From CAYFLR01 sp964343805 (lineage in GTDB: Bacteria; Bdellovibrionota_B; Oligoflexia; CAYFLR01), in the NCBI GenBank assembly GCA_964343805.1, contig CAYFLR010000045.1, positions 1 to 48,925 of the forward strand: a stretch of DNA of 48,925 nucleotides, read 5' to 3'. The notes under the pieces were generated by a model. The model was not told the DNA's origin, did no database searches, and worked only from the letters and a program-made list of their open reading frames with translations. Below, in pieces: positions 16,593 through 25,007 of this stretch (position 1 is the stretch's first letter; the number at the start of each line of letters is the position of its first letter). The position numbers and the translations under genes are program-made.

Positions 16593-17891
16593 TTAGATCG
16601 ATTCAGTTTTTGAACTAAAATTAAAGTTCTTACTCATAATACCCGGGACGCTGGTGTACCTAAAGGTCTCTGGTTTAGAAAGTTCGACAGCTTGCTTGAG
16701 AAAGTTGATCGGTGAGTCATTAAATCTTAAATTCTTAAGTGGTTTGACTACCGAACCATTTTTTATCAAAAAGAGACCGTCTCGAGTCATTCCAGTCAAC
16801 TTTAATTGTCTTTTATCCACGTACCTAATATACCAAAGTCTTTTTATTAATAAGCCGTGATCGCATTTCTTAATTAGGTCATTGATGGATTGATCCTCTC
16901 CTTTGATAAAGAAAGGAAAGAGGCTTGGATCGGGATTTGTGTGTTTCTGCTCCGCCCAATATCGATTATGTTTTAACCTTGTTAAAACTCCATTTTCCAC
17001 CCAACAATTATCTCGATTAGCTATTCCGTCTTCTCCAAAAGGAGAGCCGATCAAGCTGGAGTTGTTCCATTTAGTTTCCATAGTGATTTTATCACTAAAA
17101 ATCTTCTGGTTTAGTTTGTTGGCAAATACCGAAGTCCCTTCCTCCGCATCTCTGGCATCGAGATTATAGATCAGGAAGTTGAGTAAATCATTAACCGCGG
17201 TGGGTTCCATTATTACGGTATATTTTCCCGGCTCAATAGGGGATGGGTTTTGAGCTAAATCAGCATTGAGAGCAGCCGTGATGGCCATTTCATTAAAAGA
17301 AATACTTTCTAAATCCATGGCGGATTTAGTGGCATAACCACTGCCAGCAGGACCATGCATCGTGGTGGAGCCTTCGATCCAACTGAAAGGATCATGCACA
17401 ACTAACCCATTGGAATTATAAAGAGCATTGGTTCCATAACTTCTTTGTAAAAGACCACTGGCTTGGAGATGTTTGCTTTCAGCCACCTGAACTATGTTTT
17501 TTATTTCTTCGGCAATATGAATGGGGGTGAGGGCTTGAGTGGGTTCTCTATAGCGCTTTAATGGATCTTGGTAAATTTGTGGTTCAGGAAGGTCAACTAA
17601 TTCTGGATCATCGGGCGATGTTTGAGCTATGGAAATTGCTCGGTTTACCAATTCAGCAAGTGAGTTTTCATCCATCTTGTTGGTGATTGAGCTGCCATGT
17701 TTTTTTCCTAAAACTACTTTGATATGCAGGCTTTCCTCTTCGCCTGACATGTTTTGGGTGATGGCATTTTCTGCAAAACGGCTGGAGATGGTATGTTGAT
17801 GATAGTAGCCGACTTCAGCCCTCGCATCTTTTGACTTGGAAAGGGATAGCACCTTCTGGCAAATTTCTTCTATCTGTTTGGGGTCTTTCAT
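16593..17891 (-). CDS. tldE: TldE/PmbA, partner subunit of the TldD metalloprotease
   Basis: 432 residues, close to the family's usual 445. It shows the PmbA/TldE traits: an N-terminal domain with ARAEVGYYHQHTISSRFAENAITQNMSGEEESLHIKVVLG, a central PIEPGKYTVIMEPTAVNDLLNFLIYNLDARDAEEGTSVF stretch, and the tail LTGMTRDGLFLIKNGSVVKPLKNLRFNDSP. It lacks the HExxxH zinc motif found in TldD, as expected for the non-catalytic subunit. TldD and TldE form a ring that degrades unfolded or modified peptides in the cytoplasm, for example in microcin maturation and CcdA turnover in E. coli. The start ATG overlaps the TldD stop in an ATGA, so the two are translationally coupled. Confidence 0.92.
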   Translation of the reverse strand: MKDPKQIEEICQKVLSLSKSKDARAEVGYYHQHTISSRFAENAITQNMSGEEESLHIKVVLGKKHGSSITNKMDENSLAELVNRAISIAQTSPDDPELVDLPEPQIYQDPLKRYREPTQALTPIHIAEEIKNIVQVAESKHLQASGLLQRSYGTNALYNSNGLVVHDPFSWIEGSTTMHGPAGSGYATKSAMDLESISFNEMAITAALNADLAQNPSPIEPGKYTVIMEPTAVNDLLNFLIYNLDARDAEEGTSVFANKLNQKIFSDKITMETKWNNSSLIGSPFGEDGIANRDNCWVENGVLTRLKHNRYWAEQKHTNPDPSLFPFFIKGEDQSINDLIKKCDHGLLIKRLWYIRYVDKRQLKLTGMTRDGLFLIKNGSVVKPLKNLRFNDSPINFLKQAVELSKPETFRYTSVPGIMSKNFNFSSKTESI

Positions 17892-19336
17892 TTTTCGGCA
17901 CCTCCCACATTGATATTACGAAATCGGCAGTGGCTTGCTCCATGGGTCATAATATTTACCTGCACGGGTTCTCCTTTTCCACAGTTCATAAGTCCATGAG
18001 GACGCCAAAAAGAGCGATTCGCTATACCATCACAGCTATTCCAAAACTGTTTCGTTTGGGATTGATAGGTCACTTGCTTTAGGGGTTTGACCTTTTTTCC
18101 ATTCTCAATAAGCCAAAAGAAATCTCCTCCAAACTGGAAATTGTTTCGCATTTGATCTATTGAAAAGCTACCTCTTCCTTCAATATAAATACCTCTTTGG
18201 ACTCCTTCGATAAGAGTGTCAGGTGTTATATTGGGGTCATCACCAGGTTCCATATATAAATTAGGGATACGATTTATGGGAAAACGTTGAAACGAATCTG
18301 CTCTACAACAGCCATTTGAATGCTCAAATCCTATGATGGGTGCAGTTTCTCTAGTCATCCCTACGTTGGTCAACTTTCCCTTATCAATAATTTTAAACTT
18401 TTGCATTTTGACCCCATCATCGTCGTAGAACCAACTGGCCAACCCTCCTTCCAAATTTCCATCGGCTGTAAAATTGACCAAATTGCTACCATATCTGAGG
18501 TTATTAATGTCTTCAGGGGTAATAAAGCTACGGCCCGCCATATTAGCTTCCCAACCTAGGATCCGATCTAATTCTGTCGGATGGCCAACAGATTCATGCA
18601 TGGTGAGTGCGAGATGGTCTGGGTCTAAAACTAAATCCATCATACCACTTGGGCTTTTCTCTGCCTGACATTTTATCACGGCTTCTTTGGCTAGCTTTTC
18701 ACCTAGTTTTTCTAATTGGAGTTCTCGTATGAATTCAAAGCCTGCCTGTTTTGCTCCACCTTGATAACTTCGTGATTCTGAATCATTGTTAACCACTGCG
18801 GTAGCTTGAAGGTGAGGGTTGGTGAAGGTGTTGGTCATATCAAGATAGCTATCATCGGTATTCGCAATAACTCGTCTTCTCTTAATAAATTGAAAGTATC
18901 CAAAAACGGATGCAATATGAGGGGCTTCCATCATCTGTTTGCAGACATCCACGAGTAAGTTGGTCTTTTCTTTGTTTGATATGTCAAAAGGGTCTTCTTG
19001 GCATGGGCCAAAACACTCGTCAATCATGGAAGGATGAGATGAAAATTGTGTCATCTCTTGCTTGGGAACCACTCCGGATGCTTTAGCACTTTCTAAAGCC
19101 AGTAGAGTAGTTTTAACAACTTCTTCTTTAGTTAAGTTTGTATTAGAGGCAAAGCCCCAGGAGCCATTCACTAAAACTCGAATGCCGTATCCAAAGCTAT
19201 CAGTCTCATCAACCCATTTGAGAGACTTTCGTTCTACTACGATTCTATTCTGTCTTTCTTCGATCAAGCGGATGTCAGCAAAGGATGCTCCTTCTTTTCT
19301 CGCTGTTTCAAGTGCCACTTGGGTGAAATCCTTCAT
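17888..19336 (-). CDS. tldD: TldD zinc metalloprotease subunit
   Basis: 482 residues, normal for TldD. The zinc site HESVGH (H247, E248, H252) sits in LALTMHESVGHPTELDRIL, and the C-terminal Cys ligand region reads MNCGKGEPVQVN with C452. The family landmarks GYGIRVLVNGSWGFAS (residues 49-64) and GRGSFSIDQMRNNFQFGGDFFWLIENGK are present. With TldE it forms a heteromeric protease that threads unfolded peptides through a narrow channel. The ATG at 19336 is preceded by AGGAGAT at good spacing, and a sigma70-like promoter lies 50-80 bases upstream. No peptide-precursor gene is visible beside it, so it is more likely housekeeping than a dedicated peptide-maturation system. Confidence 0.94.
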   Translation of the reverse strand: MKDFTQVALETARKEGASFADIRLIEERQNRIVVERKSLKWVDETDSFGYGIRVLVNGSWGFASNTNLTKEEVVKTTLLALESAKASGVVPKQEMTQFSSHPSMIDECFGPCQEDPFDISNKEKTNLLVDVCKQMMEAPHIASVFGYFQFIKRRRVIANTDDSYLDMTNTFTNPHLQATAVVNNDSESRSYQGGAKQAGFEFIRELQLEKLGEKLAKEAVIKCQAEKSPSGMMDLVLDPDHLALTMHESVGHPTELDRILGWEANMAGRSFITPEDINNLRYGSNLVNFTADGNLEGGLASWFYDDDGVKMQKFKIIDKGKLTNVGMTRETAPIIGFEHSNGCCRADSFQRFPINRIPNLYMEPGDDPNITPDTLIEGVQRGIYIEGRGSFSIDQMRNNFQFGGDFFWLIENGKKVKPLKQVTYQSQTKQFWNSCDGIANRSFWRPHGLMNCGKGEPVQVNIMTHGASHCRFRNINVGGAEK

Positions 19337-19386
19337 ATTGATCTCCTAATCTGATCTTCGGAACACAAACTAAGCTCGGCTTTCGA

Positions 19387-19416
19387 ATTTTACCATTCGC
19401 TTTATCGGGGAATCAA
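19387..19416 (-). promoter_or_regulatory. Sigma70-type promoter for tldD-tldE
   Basis: On the minus strand TTGATT (19411-19416) and TAAAAT (19387-19392) are 18 bases apart, giving a start near 19380 and a 5' leader of about 45 bases before the tldD ATG. It is in the divergent space between tldD and the double-TAXI lipoprotein gene. Confidence 0.5.
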
Positions 19417-19492
19417 CATTGTTTTCAAATTAATATATGTTATCCTTATTTATTATCTATACAATAATAGCGAAGATCAAAAGGGGTGCATT

Positions 19493-21844
19493 GTGTGGCA
19501 TAGCGTTTGTATATCCTGTCTTTTCCTAATACTTATAAGCACAGCCTGTAAATCAAATCGAAGTCGGATGAATGTTCTCTCCTTTGCAGAATATGATCAT
19601 GTTGTAAAAAGCCCCTTTCTAACGCGACAAACCTTGCTGAAGCAAGAAGGTCGACTTGGTCTCACTCTCAGATATTATAAAAAAGTTGCTGGTAACCATC
19701 TTCAACTCTCCCCCAATCTTAGTTATTCTCACTATGTAAGATATTATCATCCTGGGCAGGGTTATTATTATGGGGGACACCCTATGTTGATTGATTCTGA
19801 CCATTTAGATACTGGGTTTATGCCAGTATATGCGAGGATCTTGCCCTCTTATCTTATGTTCAAGATTTTGAATATGTATTATAAACGCTCTATCAGTAGA
19901 GAAGGTCTGCGGGTTATTGACAATCCCCATTTGTTTCAAAATTCTCAGCTCTCCTATCTAAAAAAGCATTTTAAAGTGAAGCCGGACTCTCAATCTTTTG
20001 TAAAAGGGGATCTTTTCTTAGTTGGTAATGATTTAAAGCTAAAAGTTGAAACTAAAATGAAGGGGGCTTGTAAACTGAGAAATTATGGAGTCCTGCACCT
20101 GCAAAGCTCCAGTTCGCCGGGTAACTATTGGCTTAATTATAGTCAGTTGCGAGATTTACCTAATAAAAAAGTATCAACAACCAAAGGATATTGTCCCCAT
20201 GGGAGCCAAATTGAACTTTCCGCAGAAACCCTAAAAACTCTTAATGCTTCATTTGTGACTAATGCCTATCAAAGAAACCTGAACCATCAAGAGTTGGTCA
20301 AAGAATATATTTCACCGCCTCTCTACCGAGATATCAATTTAGATAAGGAGATCTCCTTTTGCAGTGGTGGGAAGACGGGGCAGTATCATCATTTTGCCAG
20401 ATCATTTCGAGGAGGCTTAAGCTCATCCATTAAGGTCGGAATTGTTTCCACTCATGGATCCAATGAAAACCTGATTAAATTGAGTGATGGTCTCTGTAAT
20501 GGGGCTGTTGTGCAGGAGGATATTTTTAAAAAATATCAAAAACGATACAAGGTGGACTTTCTTTATTCCAAAGGAACTCTTTTTAAAGAAAAAATGTATT
20601 TAATTTGCCATGAAAATACAAAACTTCACTCTAGCCAAGCTCTCTCAGGTAACGATACATTATTAATTGGAGGCATTGGTTCCGGAGCAGCTGCTACTTT
20701 CGCCATGCTAGGTAAAAAGCAAACAAACTTATTAAAGGTAAGGAAAAAGTTTTTACCTTCTTTTGAAGCCATAAGATCTATTATTACTGATAAAGAAAAA
20801 GCCGGTTGTCTTTTTCATGTATCCAGCCCTGGATCCCCATTTTTAAAGCATGTTGAGAATCTACCATCACTTAAGTTTATTCCCATTACCGCTCCTGCTA
20901 GTGGATATGAGTTAGTTCAGATAGACAAAACCAAATTCCCCCATTTAACTCGAGGAGAATCAATTTCCACTTTACAATTGAATGCTGTGGCCGTTTTTGA
21001 TCGCCTCTGGGAACAAGAAAACCTCACTCCATCTATGAAGGAATTATTAACTAAAAAGCTGTTTGCCATGGATAAGAAAAGCGATCCGCTAAACAGAGAT
21101 ACCTCGTCTCTCAAACTGTGTTCGGGTCCGATTAACGGGAGTTATTATCTTTTTATGGAAGAGATAAAAAATAAATTCCCAGATTCAAAAATTACCATTC
21201 TACCAACTTCGGGTTCTATGGATAATTTAGAATTATTAGCTCAAGGTAAATGTGATATGGCACTTGTTCAGGAAGATGTTTATAAAGCCAAAAATAAACT
21301 CGGCTCTTTAGCCAAATTTGAAGTTATGCCAGACCCCCTATTCAAAGAGGCAGGTTTGCTTTTTTGTCATCAGTCAGTGAGAGCTGATCATATCAATAAG
21401 TTAAATGATTGGTGGGTGAAGGTATATCAGGGTCCTGCTAAGTCGGGAACCTCATTTACTTGGGAGAAAATTAAAAGTAGTTTTCCAAATCTTAAGAATA
21501 TGAGCAGATTAAACACTTCCAAAGGAGATGCTTTGAAGCAGATGTTAAAAAAGCAAAGGGATTGCCTCTTTACCGTTTCTTCCATAAATAGAGATTTATT
21601 TGAAGCCAGCTTTACTAAACTACTCAGCGTTCATCCAGATCTGAAAGTGCTTCCCATTTCAGGTAATGCACATAACTATGGGCACTTGATGCTCACCAGC
21701 GACTTTTTACCCTTTCTCAATTCTGAACAATCTATCCGCACAATTGAAGTGTCTACTTTGCTGATCTATCGTCCTGAGAAATTTGGCACAGTTAAATCTA
21801 AATCAGTCATACTCCATCAATTAAAAAATACTCTAAATAGATGA
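19493..21844 (+). CDS. Lipoprotein with two tandem TAXI-type solute-binding domains
   Basis: 783 residues. A canonical lipobox (LISTAC, Cys19) gives membrane anchoring. Residues 30-285 form an unrecognised Tyr-rich N-terminal domain. Two copies of a TRAP-TAXI-like solute-receptor domain follow. Copy 1 (about 288-503) has FCSGGKTGQYHHFARSF, STHGSNENLIKLSDG and GAVVQEDIF. Copy 2 (about 541-760) has LCSGPINGSYYLFMEEI, PTSGSMDNLELLAQG and MALVQEDVY. These correspond to the family's GGxxGxYY, TxGSxENL and QxD elements. TAXI receptors normally deliver ligands to a TRAP permease, but none is nearby, and each copy has extra Cys pairs. A sensing, scavenging or surface role is possible. GTG start with AAGGGG upstream. 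The next gene overlaps it by four bases. Confidence 0.7.
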   Translation: MWHSVCISCLFLILISTACKSNRSRMNVLSFAEYDHVVKSPFLTRQTLLKQEGRLGLTLRYYKKVAGNHLQLSPNLSYSHYVRYYHPGQGYYYGGHPMLIDSDHLDTGFMPVYARILPSYLMFKILNMYYKRSISREGLRVIDNPHLFQNSQLSYLKKHFKVKPDSQSFVKGDLFLVGNDLKLKVETKMKGACKLRNYGVLHLQSSSSPGNYWLNYSQLRDLPNKKVSTTKGYCPHGSQIELSAETLKTLNASFVTNAYQRNLNHQELVKEYISPPLYRDINLDKEISFCSGGKTGQYHHFARSFRGGLSSSIKVGIVSTHGSNENLIKLSDGLCNGAVVQEDIFKKYQKRYKVDFLYSKGTLFKEKMYLICHENTKLHSSQALSGNDTLLIGGIGSGAAATFAMLGKKQTNLLKVRKKFLPSFEAIRSIITDKEKAGCLFHVSSPGSPFLKHVENLPSLKFIPITAPASGYELVQIDKTKFPHLTRGESISTLQLNAVAVFDRLWEQENLTPSMKELLTKKLFAMDKKSDPLNRDTSSLKLCSGPINGSYYLFMEEIKNKFPDSKITILPTSGSMDNLELLAQGKCDMALVQEDVYKAKNKLGSLAKFEVMPDPLFKEAGLLFCHQSVRADHINKLNDWWVKVYQGPAKSGTSFTWEKIKSSFPNLKNMSRLNTSKGDALKQMLKKQRDCLFTVSSINRDLFEASFTKLLSVHPDLKVLPISGNAHNYGHLMLTSDFLPFLNSEQSIRTIEVSTLLIYRPEKFGTVKSKSVILHQLKNTLNR

Positions 21845-23076
21845 GGTTGATGTTATTTATGTTTTATTTAACTAGATTTGTTCTGCTTTTATCTGCTTTT
21901 ATTCTTCTTACTCATTGTAAGGTGAGGGAAGGCACTGCCCATCCAAAAACCCATGAGATAAAGACTGAAGAGAGTCCTCCTACCCAGTTTTTAGGCACTC
22001 ATCAAGAGGAGGTGGATCTACTATCCAAACAGATAAACCGTGATTTAAAACAGGGAAACAAAGGCTTATCTTTTTTTAATAAATTAATTCGTATGGCGGA
22101 ACTTACAAGATGGGGAGTTGGAGTTTCTGTAGCAGCTACCGCTGGCCTAGGTACTGTTTATGGACTCGAGTTATTACATATTGAGAAAGGAAATCTAGCT
22201 GTTTATTGTGCGCCTGGCTTTAGCGCTCTTACCGAAGTGGGAAGTGGTTTGGGTGTGAGTCTTATCAAAACATTCGGATGTAAAACCAATGAAGATTATA
22301 CCGGTAATTTTTTAACTATAGCAGGGAGCGGCCCAGAGTTTTTTCTTAAACTGGGCGCAGCCAGTTGGTCATGGGGGGCCAACTTTGACCATTTCTTAAG
22401 CCAGCTGGAACATAAAGCAAACATCGGTGTGTTTAATGTATCAAAAGTTATTCATGAAATAGGTCCTCTTCTATCCTGGCTCATTACCTGGGACAAAATG
22501 GCCAGTGAAGAGAAAAAACTTTTTAAAGCGATGATTTGTATGTCTGCAGGTCTGACTCTGAAAAGCCAGGATGTGCCTGAGGTTTGTCATGACTTAACGG
22601 TATCAAGCTCAAAAGAGAGTCAGTTCTCATTAGAAACCCTTGGAGAGATTGATCAGTTCTTAGCTAAGTATGAATATAATATTGAAAATGCATTATTACT
22701 ATTCACCAATATTGATGAAGCTCGTTTTATTGCACCCAACATTTTAGCTCTATTAGATTCATTTGAAGGGGCGTTTTCTGGATGCAATTCCATTGTAGTC
22801 GGTGGAGGTGTTGGGTTGAGTAAGAGTGCTTTGGGTCCCGTATCAGGAGGAGTTGTAATAACTCATTATACCCTAGCTATGGAAATGGATCTAAAACTGA
22901 ATCGAGTAAGGGAGGGGCTCCAAAGTATTAATAAGGGCTTTCAAACATTGGATCAATTTTGTCCTGAATCTAGAGATTGGCTGCTCAAAGATGCGGGTCG
23001 ATTGAAAAAAGTGATGACCCCCGTGAGACCGAGTTCTCAAACCCAAAGTCAGATTTTAGATGATTTTGATGAATAG
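21841..23076 (+). CDS. Lipoprotein of unknown function
   Basis: 411 residues; the start ATG overlaps the stop of the double-TAXI gene in ATGA. The signal peptide ends FILLTHC (Cys26), with a His at the position usually held by a small residue, so lipidation is likely but not certain. The mature part contains two glycine-rich hydrophobic stretches, GVGVSVAATAGLGTVYGLEL and SIVVGGGVGLSKSALGPVSG, which could insert in or lie against a membrane, and four or more Cys residues. No recognised domain. Translational coupling and tight spacing (27 bases to the next gene) suggest it works with the preceding binding lipoprotein and the secreted protein that follows. Confidence 0.75.
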   Translation: MRLMLFMFYLTRFVLLLSAFILLTHCKVREGTAHPKTHEIKTEESPPTQFLGTHQEEVDLLSKQINRDLKQGNKGLSFFNKLIRMAELTRWGVGVSVAATAGLGTVYGLELLHIEKGNLAVYCAPGFSALTEVGSGLGVSLIKTFGCKTNEDYTGNFLTIAGSGPEFFLKLGAASWSWGANFDHFLSQLEHKANIGVFNVSKVIHEIGPLLSWLITWDKMASEEKKLFKAMICMSAGLTLKSQDVPEVCHDLTVSSSKESQFSLETLGEIDQFLAKYEYNIENALLLFTNIDEARFIAPNILALLDSFEGAFSGCNSIVVGGGVGLSKSALGPVSGGVVITHYTLAMEMDLKLNRVREGLQSINKGFQTLDQFCPESRDWLLKDAGRLKKVMTPVRPSSQTQSQILDDFDE

Positions 23077-23103
23077 ATACCAATCTTTACTATAGGAAAA
23101 AGA

Positions 23104-24243
23104 ATGTTCAAAGGAATATTAAAGTTGATCTCATTATTTTTAATGTTCGGGTTTATTCATTCTGCTCTTCATGCTGGAAGCTGTCCGAATTTAAAACAGC
23201 AAAATCAAAAAACAGAGCAAGACAGAATGTTGCAACGTGCCCTTGATTACTGGCAGGTTAAAAAAGAGGAGATGCAAACCCAGACTTGGGTTAACTTTCG
23301 ATCTGAAATGAAACAGTACTGGCAGGGGGAAATTAAGTTTTGGCAGCAACCTAAACCCATTAACAGAATCCGTGGGGGAGTATGGAAACTATTAAAACAC
23401 GGGGTCAAGGTAAGGTTAGCTGAGAATTTTATTTTATTTGATAGTGTCATGTCGGTCTTGCGTGCAGGTAAGCAGATAAAAGAAAAGGGAGATTATAAAA
23501 GACTTTTATTGGTACCAGTAGATATTATACAGCGCAATGGAGGGCATCTACTCACTAAGTTAGCCATTATGGCCAGTATAAAATGGATTTCAGAAACATT
23601 TTTAGTATCAGATACCAATTTTATCAATGTTGAGGCTGAAGGTCCTCCACCTCTTTCCATGCAAAGCAATGAATTGGTAATCTTTGTTACTCCAAAACAG
23701 AAAGTTTTTGAGAAGTATACCCAGCTATTGATGGAAAGTTATTTAGTAAAATTTAATGGCGATATTAAGCGAAGTCAGCTTAAACTTATGAAGGTTGACA
23801 GTGCTGAAGATTTTTTCCTTCAGTTAGGAACTTTGGGGCAGCGATCCGTTATTAGAGATATCCACTTTGCTATGTACAGTCAGAGTGGCACCTATCCAGT
23901 TAATTCTGATGGTCTTTCTCAGATTCTCAAAGGTAATGGACAAAGAGCCATTGGAAGTCGTGATAAATATAAAGAGCTCAGTCTGTTAATGCAAAAGTGG
24001 CCCCCTTCACTCTTTGCAGATAATGCCCGGTTTTTTATTTATGCCTTCGAAAGGGAAAAAGGAGAGGATGACATGGTTAAAAATAGGCAATTTGCCACCA
24101 TGACTTTAGAAAATTACAGCACTCCCGAAAATACCCTTGTCCCATGGCAAGAAGCCACTGTTACTAATTTAGGTGTTCCTAGGTACCTATCTCTTATCAC
24201 CGCACTCTCATTTGATAGAGTATGGAAAACTTCTAAGAATTAA
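23104..24243 (+). CDS. Secreted protein of unknown function (complete paralogue of the truncated gene at the left edge)
   Basis: 379 residues with a signal peptide ending SALHA, mature start GSCPNLKQQ. The start has AGGAAAAAG just upstream. A charged helical segment (QDRMLQRALDYWQVKKEEM) is followed by strands such as ELVIFVTPKQKVFEKYTQLL, SAEDFFLQLGTLGQRSVIRDIHFAMYSQSG and DNARFFIYAFEREKGEDDM. The N-terminal layout (A-G-x-C, polar helix, YW pair, later VIFVT/VFFAT strand) matches the truncated protein at 357-999. No catalytic motif is recognised. It lies 27 bases after a lipoprotein and 14 bases before an alpha/beta hydrolase in the same operon. Confidence 0.75.
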   Translation: MFKGILKLISLFLMFGFIHSALHAGSCPNLKQQNQKTEQDRMLQRALDYWQVKKEEMQTQTWVNFRSEMKQYWQGEIKFWQQPKPINRIRGGVWKLLKHGVKVRLAENFILFDSVMSVLRAGKQIKEKGDYKRLLLVPVDIIQRNGGHLLTKLAIMASIKWISETFLVSDTNFINVEAEGPPPLSMQSNELVIFVTPKQKVFEKYTQLLMESYLVKFNGDIKRSQLKLMKVDSAEDFFLQLGTLGQRSVIRDIHFAMYSQSGTYPVNSDGLSQILKGNGQRAIGSRDKYKELSLLMQKWPPSLFADNARFFIYAFEREKGEDDMVKNRQFATMTLENYSTPENTLVPWQEATVTNLGVPRYLSLITALSFDRVWKTSKN

Positions 24244-24257
24244 CTTATAATGAGCCC

Positions 24258-24989
24258 ATGGAATCTATTTATCATGATTATTTATATATAAGGCAGTATT
24301 TAGTTGCAGGAGCTAAGAGGGCATGGGTTTTCTTTCATGGTTTTCCTGGGCCGGGAGCTGAATTAAAAGATCCAACTCATGAGCGAATGGGTGAACGATT
24401 TGCTCGTTTTGTTAATGAACATGGAGATGATCTCTTTTTTCCTCACTATCGAGGTATCAAACCATCAAAGGGTGACTTTTCCATTTTACAGAGCATCAAA
24501 GATGGTCTATGGTTTATGGAATTTCTGCAAACAAAGAGGTATCAAGAGGTCTGTATTATTGGTCACAGCTGGGGGGGGATGGTTGCTGTCAATGTTCTTA
24601 ACCAGATGCCTGAAATAAAAATTAATTATCTGATATTACAAACTCCATTGGCCATGATTCCAGATCCTGAGGCTTCAGCCTCTATAATTGACGAAAACCG
24701 AGAAATCTACCCAGATATTCTAGGTAAGCAACCACGTGAATTAATTCTGCAGGAAATGGATCAACTGAGAATTTCATATAATCCCATCAATTTGGCGAGT
24801 AAAATCGCTCCTAATAATACCATTGTGGTGGCGGGCAAAACAGATAATGTAACTCCTCTGCCTATGGTGGAAGCCTTTGCTAAAAAGATGATCTCCCCAT
24901 GTCAATTCTTAACTTATGATGAGGGGCACAATTTTGCTAACCGAGATCTGCTTTTTACTGACTTGCATCAGATCATTTTTACACAATAA
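24258..24989 (+). CDS. Alpha/beta-hydrolase, cytoplasmic
   Basis: 243 residues, no signal peptide. The oxyanion motif is VFFHGFPGPGAELKDP, the nucleophile elbow is IIGHSWGGMV (Ser in G-x-S-x-G), the acid is in VVAGKTDNVTPLP and the catalytic His in DEGHNF. Length and arrangement fit small esterases, aminopeptidases or dienelactone-hydrolase-like enzymes; the substrate cannot be read from sequence. The Ser elbow is encoded over an 8-G run at 24571-24578, a spot prone to slippage, but the frame is intact. It is fourth in a five-gene plus-strand block, 14 bases after the secreted protein. Confidence 0.88.
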   Translation: MESIYHDYLYIRQYLVAGAKRAWVFFHGFPGPGAELKDPTHERMGERFARFVNEHGDDLFFPHYRGIKPSKGDFSILQSIKDGLWFMEFLQTKRYQEVCIIGHSWGGMVAVNVLNQMPEIKINYLILQTPLAMIPDPEASASIIDENREIYPDILGKQPRELILQEMDQLRISYNPINLASKIAPNNTIVVAGKTDNVTPLPMVEAFAKKMISPCQFLTYDEGHNFANRDLLFTDLHQIIFTQ

Positions 24990-25007
24990 TTCAACAAGGT
25001 CTAAGTC

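Noticed and set aside
17888..19336. TldD/TldE as part of a modified-peptide (RiPP) cluster
   Set aside because: No precursor peptide, cyclodehydratase or radical SAM gene is adjacent; a housekeeping role is simpler.
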